A stretch of 64,000 nt of DNA from assembly GCA_003669585.1 (NCBI GenBank), contig QWOQ01000007.1, forward strand, positions 42,694 to 106,693, given 5' to 3'. Of the stretch, positions 1 through 8,300 are shown piece after piece. A program made the position numbers and the translations under genes. Within the stretch, counting starts at the first letter, position 1. Each line of letters starts with the position of its first letter. Source of the DNA: Planctomycetota bacterium. GTDB taxonomy: Bacteria > Planctomycetota > Planctomycetia > Pirellulales > UBA1268. The notes under the pieces were generated by a model that saw only the letters and a list, made by a program, of their open reading frames with translations, did no database searches and was not told where the DNA came from.

Positions 1-11
1 TTTCGGCCACA

Positions 12-827
12 TCAGTCGCGACGCTGCAACAGGCCCGGCCGCTGTGTTCCCACGACCACCCGCGTCGAAGGCAGGTCCGTGGCAACCCATAATTGCTCAA
101 GCGGCCAGGAGAGCCCTGTCGTGTCGCAGTCATACAGCCGCATGAGGAATCGCGTCGTGTCGGCGTCCATCTCAAAGCCATTTCCAACCCTGAACGGCCG
201 CGAATAAATTTTATTGCCACGACCGGCCACATTCACCCGTACACCGGACACGGCGAGTTGCTTGCAGCACTCGAAGATGTTGCCCACGGGTCGCTGGTTT
301 ATCCGGTTGACCGCGTCGACAAACTGAGCCCGCGTGATTCCGCTGGCGTCGCACAACAGCGTGAGAAACTTGATATACTCCGACGGCGAACTTTTTTCGA
401 GCAGCAGGTAGTAGCTGTCCCCCTCGATCGTGTCGATCAGGACATCGTTGAAATTGAAGGCCAGCCCCAGAAACCGCTCGATCCTCGTTCCGTCCGCCCC
501 TACGGCCAACCCCGCATGCTGCCGCACGATCGTCCCCGACTGGTCGACCTTGTGCAGGAACGTGCCGCTGTCGTCGAGCACGTAGAGTTTGATCGCACCA
601 CTGCCTGGCTCATACGAGACGTTGTAGAGCAGGCTGCGGTCGATCTCGGGTGGCACCCACCCAAATCCGCATTCGTCGAAGATAAACGAGAGGTTGTACA
701 TGGGAGTGGTCGCTGCCGGTCCCAGCTGCCACGAACCGGTGTCGATCCGACCGCTGAGCCAACAGTCTAGAGCGCATCTGGACATAGGCCTAGCGCCATC
801 TGCGAGGGCTGGGTAATGTAGGCACAT
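12..827 (-). CDS. Hypothetical protein, 5' part cut off by an IS630 insertion
   Basis: Open frame of 271 codons with no domain I recognise. The first 20 codons (768-827) lie inside the end of the IS630-type element, so the start in this frame is probably not native. If the element and one TA copy are removed in silico, the same frame stays open for about 46 more codons on the far side (to about 1908). That suggests the insertion split a longer gene. A possible internal restart is the ATG at 701, giving a protein beginning MYNLSFIFDECGFGW. The visible protein is mixed alpha/beta in composition with no clear signal peptide. Function is unknown. It may still be expressed from the internal ATG, or it may be a pseudogene. 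Confidence 0.5.
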   Translation of the reverse strand: MCLHYPALADGARPMSRCALDCWLSGRIDTGSWQLGPAATTPMYNLSFIFDECGFGWVPPEIDRSLLYNVSYEPGSGAIKLYVLDDSGTFLHKVDQSGTIVRQHAGLAVGADGTRIERFLGLAFNFNDVLIDTIEGDSYYLLLEKSSPSEYIKFLTLLCDASGITRAQFVDAVNRINQRPVGNIFECCKQLAVSGVRVNVAGRGNKIYSRPFRVGNGFEMDADTTRFLMRLYDCDTTGLSWPLEQLWVATDLPSTRVVVGTQRPGLLQRRD

Positions 828-1782
828 TCAAGGAGGTGCCTATGAAACCGTATTCGAAAGAGTTCCGTGGCCAAGTGCTCGCAGCGTGCGACAATTGGCG
901 AAGCACTCGGGAAGTTGCAACGTACTTTGAAGTGAGTGAGTCGTGGGTTCGGCGTATCAAACAGGAGCGCCGGGAACTTAACAAGCGTTGTTGCTCGAGC
1001 GGCGGTGAACGCCCTTGTGGGCGGCACTTGCCGATCGGATGCGTGAGCTCATTCAACAGAAGCCGGACCTGAAGCTGCGTGAACTGAAGGCGGAACTGCA
1101 CACGGAACTGTCGGTTCCAACGCTCTGCGTGGCACTGAAGCGGCTTGGTCTGACTGTTAAAAAAAAGTTCTTATCGCCGCGGAGCCGGAGCGGCCGGACG
1201 TCGCGCAGAGGCGGGAAGAGCTGCAGCGGGAGCAGCCGTTTGTCAATCCGGATCGGCTCGTCTTCATCGACGAAACGTGGGCCAAAACGAATAAAACTCG
1301 CCCGCGAGGACGGGCGCCAAAAGGCCAGCGAGTGCTGGCCAGTGTTCCCCACCGGTCACTGGAAGACGACGACGTTCCTTGCAGCTCTTCGCACGATGGG
1401 CCTGACTGCCTCATTGGTTGTGGATGGAGCCATCAACGGGGAGTTGTTCCTCAGTTGGGTGCAACACCACTGAGGTCCCGATTCTGGAACCTGGAGATAT
1501 TGTGGTGATGGACAACCTCGGTGCTCACAAGGTCTCAGGTATTCAAGAAGCGATTACGGCCAAAGGGGGCGAGGCTCATTTACCTGCCGCCGTACAGTCC
1601 TGACTCTAGCCCAATCGAACTCGTCTTTTCGAAGTTCAAGTGGCTCCTGAAGAGCGCATCAGCCAGAACAGTCGACTCGCTGTGGTCGGTCTGTGGTGAC
1701 CTGCTCGACCGCTTCACCGAAACCGAATGCCGCAACTGCTTCAGGCACTGCGGCTACCGCTACACATTAGCCGAATGCGCTC
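770..1782 (+). mobile_element. IS630-family insertion sequence, degenerate
   Basis: About 1.0 kb element with imperfect terminal inverted repeats: GAGCGCATCTGG at 770-781 and its near-perfect reverse complement ending at 1782 (10 of 12 match). It is flanked on both sides by TA (768-769 and 1783-1784), the target duplication expected for IS630/Tc1-mariner elements. It contains a single DDE transposase reading region broken by several frameshifts, so it is probably inactive unless helped in trans. It interrupts the minus-strand ORF at the left edge. Confidence 0.85.
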
Positions 1783-1805
1783 TAGGCTCGCAGTTCGGGA
1801 GTTAG
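842..1805 (+). pseudogene. IS630-family DDE transposase, frameshifted
   Basis: Starts at ATG 842 behind a strong AAGGAGG (830-836). The N-terminal helix-turn-helix reads in frame 2 (SKEFRGQVLAACD to WVRRIKQERREL, 836-1000). The protein then continues as [13 protein letters not shown] in frame 1 (from 1015), [13 protein letters not shown] in frame 3 (about 1260), [17 protein letters not shown] in frame 1 (about 1360), [10 protein letters not shown] in frame 2 (about 1505) and [20 protein letters not shown] in frame 3 (about 1580-1650). All three DDE acidic residues can be found (DETW, MDNLG, PIELVF), but five frame changes separate them. One sits at an A8 run near 1157. A single programmed frameshift would not repair it. 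Confidence 0.85.
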
Positions 1806-1983
1806 CCCAATCGGAAAGGTTTGCCACGCGTGCCACCGTACCGGTCCGGTTGACCGTAATACTCGTAAACTTGCGACTAACGCCACCTAACTCGGCCCGG
1901 CGATCTTAAGGATAGTTTTGCATTTGTGGATTGGCGTTGCCTGACTCGGCCCCGTTACGGCGTCGGTATGGCGACCCCTGACA

Positions 1984-1989
1984 GGGAGG
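1984..1989 (+). promoter_or_regulatory. Ribosome binding site deciding the GTG start at 1998
   Basis: GGGAGG lies 8 nt before the GTG at 1998. It favours that start over the upstream GTG at 1926 and ATG at 1968, because the protein then begins directly with a signal peptide (VRYSKAISASLVLLVGSS). Confidence 0.6.
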
Positions 1990-1997
1990 TCAGACCC

Positions 1998-2849
1998 GTG
2001 AGATATTCCAAGGCCATATCGGCGTCGTTGGTTTTGCTAGTCGGCTCCTCCGTCGCCATGGCTGAGGATCTGGGGCAACTCATTGACCTGCCGTCTCCCT
2101 CGGCCACATACGCGAATGAGCCTGCCGCTGCAGAGGACGTCCTCCCGGTGTCCCTGTCGGACGATACCTCGTCAACGCGGTTTTACGTGGCGGGCATCGT
2201 CGGGGCCTCGTTCGCAACGCTCACCAACGGGGGCTCCTTCGAGGCGATCCCAAGCAACGTCTTTTCACCCACCGGATCGGTCAACGACACGCTCTTTACA
2301 GGGGGCGGCGCCGTCGGCATGGCGTTCGAGAAGCCTTTCGGACAGCTCCGCATGGAACTCGAGGGCCGCGATCGGGGAGCGATGAGCGGCCCGACGACCT
2401 TGGCAATCTCGGGAGGAACGTTTCTCGACCAAGCGGTGAACACGACCGCCTCCGGCGTCTGGTCATTCATGACAAACTTCTGGTGCGACTATGACCTGAC
2501 CGACACCGTGGGCCTGTATGGTGGCGGCGGCATCGGCATCGGTGGCTATCAGTACCAGACTACCTCGCCAGATCCACAACTGGTGGTCACGGGCGCCAAC
2601 ACGATCAATAGTTTTGCATGGCAGATCGGCACTGGCGTGACCTATCAGATCAGCAGACGAGTGACATTTGACGTTGGCTACCGTTTTTTTTCGATCGGCA
2701 ACGGTTCGACTCCGCTACTGACCTCCAATAACTCTGCAACCGGAGGAGCCCCGTATACGTTCCTCGGCAACTCGCTCTCCGCCTTCACGGCCAGCGAACT
2801 GCTGCTCTCCGTCCGCATCTATGAGCCGTTCCGCGGGCTGATTCGGTAG
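1998..2849 (+). CDS. Outer-membrane beta-barrel protein (OmpW/opacity-porin-like fold)
   Basis: Starting from GTG 1998 the product is 283 aa. It opens with a classical signal peptide (KAISASLVLLVGSSVAMA, then EDLGQL). The mature part has alternating hydrophobic/polar strands with repeated glycine-aromatic patterns: FYVAGIVGASF, LYGGGGIGIGGYQY, FAWQIGTGVTYQI, VTFDVGYRFFSIG. This is the look of a small 8-stranded outer-membrane barrel of the OmpA/OmpW/opacity clan. The C-terminal strand ends SELLLSVRIYEPFRGLIR rather than with a terminal Phe. Exact family and ligand cannot be assigned. It sits alone between the IS remnant and a flavodoxin fragment, reading away from the giant gene. A porin or surface-stability role is only inference. 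Confidence 0.7.
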   Translation: MRYSKAISASLVLLVGSSVAMAEDLGQLIDLPSPSATYANEPAAAEDVLPVSLSDDTSSTRFYVAGIVGASFATLTNGGSFEAIPSNVFSPTGSVNDTLFTGGGAVGMAFEKPFGQLRMELEGRDRGAMSGPTTLAISGGTFLDQAVNTTASGVWSFMTNFWCDYDLTDTVGLYGGGGIGIGGYQYQTTSPDPQLVVTGANTINSFAWQIGTGVTYQISRRVTFDVGYRFFSIGNGSTPLLTSNNSATGGAPYTFLGNSLSAFTASELLLSVRIYEPFRGLIR

Positions 2850-3047
2850 GCTTCGCGAGAGTGATGCGCATACCGTGCAACCTGCAACCTGATCTCCACA
2901 ACAGACGCAACTGGCCTTCAATAGATCACCGGCCGAAGTGGGGTTGTTCCCACCAGATAGTGGGCTCGTATGGTTGCCCCTGGCTTCGGGGAATGCGCAG
3001 CCCGGACATTGACTGCCAGCACTCCTGTGACCCCGAAGGAGGCATTC

Positions 3048-3161
3048 ATGGCGGCTGGAAAGGTGCTGCTGATCTGCAAGTCGGTGAGTCACCAGAACAC
3101 CGCCCGAGTGGCGAGGGCGATCGGCGACGTCACGCACGCGACCATCGTGCCACCAGCATGA
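3048..3161 (+). pseudogene. Flavodoxin-like N-terminal remnant
   Basis: A good ribosome binding site (GAAGGAGG) precedes ATG 3048. The 37 codons give MAAGKVLLICKSVSHQNTAR followed by VARAIGD, then stop at 3159-3161. The beta1-loop-alpha1 pattern (hydrophobic strand, then S-x-x-x-x-N-T-x-x-V-A) matches the FMN phosphate-binding start of flavodoxin-family proteins, which normally run to about 140 aa or more. Nothing downstream continues the fold. This is most likely a truncated gene left by a deletion or frameshift. Confidence 0.5.
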
Positions 3162-3199
3162 CTTCACGTATCAACCCTCATCTAAAACCTTTCTGCGGT

Positions 3200-3568
3200 T
3201 CAGGGCAGCCACTGTTCTGGTTCCCTCGACATGCCTAGAGGGACGTAGGGACAGTGGCGGCAGCCTGAGCCACAGCAAGAGCCTCGTTGCACGTGATAGG
3301 CCGTCGTGTAAACCAGCAGGCCGTTCTCGAAATAGAAGTCAGGCTGAAGCGGTGATGGTTGGCGCATTTCGTCGGGCATCTGTTCGGGCCTCACGCCCGC
3401 AGCGAGCAGGAAACGACTGTCCATAGCATAAGAAACGTTGCCCCTAAAACGGTCCTCGAGAATTCTGGATAAACGAGAAGAAGCCAGTTGAGTCCTCGCT
3501 TGCTGCCGGTCATGCACGTGAATGATCCATTCGCTTTGTAGCGGGACCCTCAAAGCGGCTATCCTCAT
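3200..3568 (-). CDS. DUF5522-type small Cys-rich protein
   Basis: 122 aa with a C-terminal signature GLLVYTTAYHVQRGSCCGSG continuing CRHCPY, the hallmark of DUF5522 proteins (also found in eukaryotic homologues). The four closely spaced cysteines plus His suggest a metal or Fe-S site, but no reaction is established for the family. The N-terminal 49 residues are not conserved-looking, and the ATG at 3421 (MDSRFLLAAGVRPEQ) is an alternative start without a clear ribosome binding site. It is divergent from the cyclase-like gene at 3631, so a promoter for both should lie in 3569-3630. Confidence 0.65.
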   Translation of the reverse strand: MRIAALRVPLQSEWIIHVHDRQQARTQLASSRLSRILEDRFRGNVSYAMDSRFLLAAGVRPEQMPDEMRQPSPLQPDFYFENGLLVYTTAYHVQRGSCCGSGCRHCPYVPLGMSREPEQWLP

Positions 3569-3630
3569 GGCCGGGCCAACGCGCCGTTAAAGATTCCGGA
3601 CAACCTTCGGCCGTGCTCCTGTGAGGCATC

Positions 3631-4548
3631 ATGAACCGTGCCCGAACCTTTCTTTGCGATGCGCTTGCCTTGGCGAGATGCCACGACTCTTGCCATGCCA
3701 ACATTGGCATGCCGCCATCCACTCACTCATACAGCGTGTTTCTCGCCTATTTCGTGGCGAGAGCACTTGCAGTCAGCGGCGGCATCGATGCAGCAGCACG
3801 ATCAGTGCTCCTGTCTCACCTGCAACAGGCGAAGAAAGGGGCATCGTACAGCTACGACACGCTTGCGCCGATTGATGCCGACGACACCGCATTCGCACTG
3901 CGGACGCTGATTCTGCTGGGAAGTGCCCAATCCGCAGACGACATCCTGTCTGGTCTCGCTCCTTTCGAAAGCCAGCATTCCTGGCAGACCTTCTGCGGCC
4001 CCACGCCTCCGCGGTACATGTGGACGACCGATTACATCAACGACATGTCCGTCTTCGGCTTTCATCCTGAAGTCCATCTGAATGTGGCCCTGCTGCTCCA
4101 CGAAACAGGACACCCCTCCAGACCATATCCACCTTTGACATTGAGAAACGGTCTGCCTGCAAACTACCACTACCCCTCGAACAACTACTGCGGATGGCTG
4201 CTCTGCGAGCTTCAGTCCGCACAACCAGAGGCAGCCGTGGGTGTTGAATCCGCTCTGCTCGCCCGCCAACTCCCTGATGGCCGATGGCCCGCCGTGACCG
4301 ACGGATTCACCGCATCGCAAGAGACGGCGTTGGCGTTGCTGTCAATTTCAGAGGCCGCCTATGCCGGGGCCGCCGGCCTGAACGGCATTGATTTCCTGCT
4401 CTCCCAACAACGGGCGGACGGCAGTTGGCCCGGAGGAACGCTCTGGACGTTCCGAGTTCCGGGAACCGGCGGCCAAGTGATCTGGAGTGCCATCGATTCA
4501 ATGTCGATTGTCGCCACAAGCCTCAGTGTCATAGCACTTAAACGCTAA
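3631..4548 (+). CDS. Squalene/diterpene-cyclase-like alpha-toroid protein with DADD motif
   Basis: 305 aa made of alpha/alpha-barrel repeats of the prenyltransferase/squalene-oxidase type. QW-like repeats are visible: LLARQLPDGRWP (about residue 210) and LLSQQRADGSWPGG (about 255-268). Near residue 90 it carries PIDADDTAFALRTL, which matches the DxDD(T/S)A motif supplying the catalytic proton in class II terpene cyclases. Full class II cyclases are usually 500-700 aa with two barrel domains; this has one, so it may be a minimal cyclase, a binding protein, or an enzyme fragment. Its 3' end overlaps the convergent sapC-like gene by 11 bp. No isoprenoid genes are next to it. Confidence 0.6.
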   Translation: MNRARTFLCDALALARCHDSCHANIGMPPSTHSYSVFLAYFVARALAVSGGIDAAARSVLLSHLQQAKKGASYSYDTLAPIDADDTAFALRTLILLGSAQSADDILSGLAPFESQHSWQTFCGPTPPRYMWTTDYINDMSVFGFHPEVHLNVALLLHETGHPSRPYPPLTLRNGLPANYHYPSNNYCGWLLCELQSAQPEAAVGVESALLARQLPDGRWPAVTDGFTASQETALALLSISEAAYAGAAGLNGIDFLLSQQRADGSWPGGTLWTFRVPGTGGQVIWSAIDSMSIVATSLSVIALKR

Positions 4549-5293
4549 CGGGTGACTTCGACTCCGTTGCCAGGGTTCCGATAAAGCGATCCTTCACCTC
4601 ATTGAAGTTCCGCATCGAATAGAGGTGGAGATAGATCAATTCGAGTTCATCGGTCTTTGCGAGCGTCGCCAGGGCCTCTCCGCCAAGCGCCCGGAGCCTG
4701 TCACGTGACACGGCCAGAAAACCACCGAGTTTGACGCTCTCACCCGCGGGCGTCGTGACCTGTGCCTGCATCGGCTCCAGCAGATCGAGTTCCTTCAGCC
4801 GTTTTCCGAACGCCCGCGTGCGTTCGAAGTGCGCCTGGTATTCCTTCAGAAACGTCAGCACCTGCTCCACGTAGGCTGTGGGCTTCCCGTCGTTGTTCAG
4901 CAACCGCTGGCCGCGGCCTTCCTCATTAAAACCGGGGTGTGTCTCGTCAATACACAGCGTGAGCGTCTTTTTGTTAGCACTGATCGAAAAAACGAACGGA
5001 TAGCGGCGGATGAACGCAGGCACGTATTGTGCCTGCCACTTGGAATCGGGGGAGAGGTAGAGATTCTGCTCGGCACGCACCCCGAGCACCGCCGCCGGCA
5101 TTACGTCGTCCCCGGCCTCGGTGAACACGATCGCGTATTCAGTGGCCGCAGGAACGATTTCGACAGCCATCACTGGCACGGCATTGATGCCGGCGCTGAA
5201 CGCGTAGTCCTGAGCCGGATCAAAACAGACCCTTCCGTGTTTGACGGAAGTGACCGGCACAGCGGACTCATAAATCAGCAACTCCTTGGCCAT
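4538..5293 (-). CDS. SapC family protein
   Basis: 251 aa matching the SapC family, named for S-layer protein transport in Campylobacter. Visible family features are FAINAVPVMAVE-like text (here FSAGINAVPVMAVEIV), YLSPDSKWQAQYVPAFIRRY and CIDETHPGFNEEGRGQRLLN. There is no signal peptide or membrane segment, so it is cytoplasmic or surface-attached by other means. Start ATG 5293 is preceded by AAGGAAA on the coding strand. It follows the giant surface-protein gene after 64 bp on the same strand, so the two are probably co-transcribed. The biochemical role of SapC proteins is not known; a part in export or display of the giant protein is inference from position. Confidence 0.85.
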   Translation of the reverse strand: MAKELLIYESAVPVTSVKHGRVCFDPAQDYAFSAGINAVPVMAVEIVPAATEYAIVFTEAGDDVMPAAVLGVRAEQNLYLSPDSKWQAQYVPAFIRRYPFVFSISANKKTLTLCIDETHPGFNEEGRGQRLLNNDGKPTAYVEQVLTFLKEYQAHFERTRAFGKRLKELDLLEPMQAQVTTPAGESVKLGGFLAVSRDRLRALGGEALATLAKTDELELIYLHLYSMRNFNEVKDRFIGTLATESKSPVSV

Positions 5294-5357
5294 CGTTCGT
5301 TTCCTTGGTTGTCAACGCAATCCTTACGATCGGCTCACGACGACCTCGTGCCAGCTG

Positions 5358-8300
5358 TCAGACTTTCTTCCACGTCTTCCTGCTGTCGTTCCAAGTGATG
5401 CTGCCATTGGACACAACCCCGACCGTGCCGTTCCAGTCTTTCACCTGAATCATGCCAGGGGCGATCCACTTCCCGTATGCGGCTTTTCCGGTGGCTTCCA
5501 CGAAGCAGAGGTCGCCGTTCGCCGTTTCAAACATCCGCACCCGAGCACCACGAGAGTCTGTATAATCTGCGGTGCTCTCAAATCTCGTGCCGAGCCTGCC
5601 AGACGCCCAATAGATGTCGAATATGGTGCCGCTCAGCAGGCCGCTGGACGCCCTAGGAGTGATGACGCCGTTCGCATCGATGGTGCACGAACCGTAATCG
5701 CCGCTGTCGCTCCACACCCGCAGAGATCGCCCCTGTTGCTGAACGTGAAACAGGGCTCCGCCCTTCTCGTAGGTGCCCGTGACGACAACACGCTGCCATG
5801 CGGTCTTGCCCTTGTTCCAGGCGATCACGCCGCCCTTAATCTCGCCGTTCATCCCTTCCGATGGCACGTTGATGAATCGCGTGCCGACGAGCAGTCCCGT
5901 TGCGGTATGTCCGTCGGGATAGGTCAACGAGATGTCCTGGCCGTTCTGCGTGATGTATGCCGTTCGGCCGTTGACCAGCCAGAATCCTGTCAGTTCCTTC
6001 GCGCTCGATACGTTGGTCAGGAAATTACCCGTGACTTTTCCTGTCACATCAAACTTGGTGAGAGCCGAGTTCACGCCAATCGTGCTGCGGTATGCGGCGA
6101 TCGTCTCGTCCCGGCCATCGCCGTTGAAGTCGAAGGTGAATGCCGTCTCGTCGTTAGCGCTCTGCCGGCTGAAAATCGTGGTGAATTCGTTCCCCAAAGG
6201 GGTCCCCAGCCTCGCCCCATCGAACACCCGCTGCCTGCCGTAGGCATCATTGGGCCGGCCGACAATGAGGTCCTGCACACCGTCGGCGTTCGAGTCACCG
6301 ACCGCCATCCGCGGCACTCCCCGCCCACTATTGCCGAATGGCTGGAACCTGCCGCCGGGTGCCGCCACCCAAGCATTATTGACAGACAGGGTGAACGACT
6401 GGACAGTCGCGATCTCGTTGACGGCTGAGCCGACGAAGACCAGGCCTCGATTCGCCGGCCCGTTCAGATTCTGATCCGCGACGACGATCGTGAACTCCGC
6501 CGCTGCCGACATACCCATCGGCCACAGATCTGGGCCGATCTTTTCCAGGAAGTGCCCCGGCTCACCGCTGAAGACACGGATCGGTGCCCTCACGGCCCCC
6601 GCAGGCGAGACCACGAGGTCATACCATCCGTCGCCGTTGACATCCCCGACCGCGACGTTGATTCCGCCCATGTAGTTACGGAGATCGCTGTAGGGCCTGA
6701 GTTCCGTCACAAGATGACCATCGCGGCCATCAAAGATTCGCACGAATGCGTTGGGAACACCCTTGTTCAGGCCCACGATCAGATCGGCAAGGCCGTCCCC
6801 GGTGAGGTCGCCCATCACGGCCCGCACGCCCACGAGGCTCGTCGTGCCGTACAACCGCTCCGCGGGTACCTCGAACTTCAGCATGCCGGATGCGGCGTCA
6901 AACACCTTCACGCCATACGTGCTGTCGACGCCCACGTCGGACACCACAGCCACGGTCGAGTCGTTGAACTTCTCGATGCTCGTAAACCGCACGGGTAACG
7001 CGTCGCCAAACGTCCACAGGCCCGATCCAGGCACCGTCGGTGACAACTGCAGGAATGAGTCCGAAACGGTCGTCAGATCGATCAGGAGTTTGTCTCCCGA
7101 GCGGGGCGGCACAGTGCCGGTCGCCGGCAGGTTGCCGTTGATGTCGAAGGTTGTCGCCTGGCTGGGTACGACGACGATCGTATTGGCGACGTTCGTGCCT
7201 GCCAGTGACAGCCGCTCGGTCGATCCGTCGAATGTCAGGCCGGCAAAGGCCCGCGCCAGCGATCCTGTCCGCAGCGTGGACGTGACTGATGACGGCGTGA
7301 CGCGATAGTTGACGCTCTTCGTGTTGTCAGTCGCCCCGTCGTCCACAGAGACACGGTCATTACCGCCGCCGCTCGTGACGGCCACCGCACCCCTCAGCGC
7401 ATCGAGGTCGCCGTTACCGACGTTGACTACGTCGTCTCCTTCACCGGCGTTCACCGTTGTGACGCCGCTCGTTGCCAATAGGTTGACGGTATCAGTACCG
7501 CCATTGGTGTTGAGTGTCGTTGCGCCGGCGTGGGTGCTGGCCACGGTAAACGTGTCGCCGCCGCTGCCGAGGCTGACCTTCAGGGCCTCAAACGTGCCGT
7601 AGACGATCTTGCCAACCATCCCAAGGCCCGTGAGCTCGGTCGAAGTCAGCGTACCGGTGTTGCCGAGCGTGTCGGCGGTATCGACCACGTTCAGCGTGTC
7701 GCTGCCGCTGCCACCGTTGACCGTCAGCAGGGCACTGATCGAGTTGGCATTGCCACCGGCGGTCGGTGCCGTGCTGCCCACGTTCACCGTGTCGGCGCCG
7801 TTGCCCGTGTTGATCGTCGTGGCTGCGGAGATGGCCCGAACGTTGACCGTGTCGGTGCCGGCGGCGGTGTTCACCGTCGTCAGGCCCGCGGTCGATTCGA
7901 TCGTGACCGTGTCGGTGCCGGCCTCACCGTTCACGGTCGTCCCGCCGGCGTGCGTGCTTACGACGGTGATCGTGTCGCCACCGTCGCCGGCGCTGACAGT
8001 CAGCGATTGAATCTTCGAGTAGGTCGCCGTCACTCCCGCCCCCGACACCGTCGTGCTGGTGATCGAGATGTTGTCGGCAAACCCGGTGCCCGTCACATCA
8101 AGCGTGTTCGCGGTGCCGCCGCCGCCATCGACGGCGACCCCCGCGTTGACCAACGCCAGTCCGGATAGATCGGCAAAGCCATTGACCACGAACGCATCGT
8201 CGCCCGTCCCGCCATGAAGCGTGACGGCCGCGAGATTGCGGCGAACCGTGAAGGAGTCGCCCTCGTCGCCGCCGTTGATCGTCGTCTGGTAACTGACGCC

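Noticed and set aside
5286..6428. 380-codon plus-strand ORF across the 3' end of the giant gene
   Set aside because: It is antisense to the calcium-loop domain of the giant protein. Its translation is Arg/His/Asp/Val-rich without motifs, and the open frame follows from GC-rich codons opposite.
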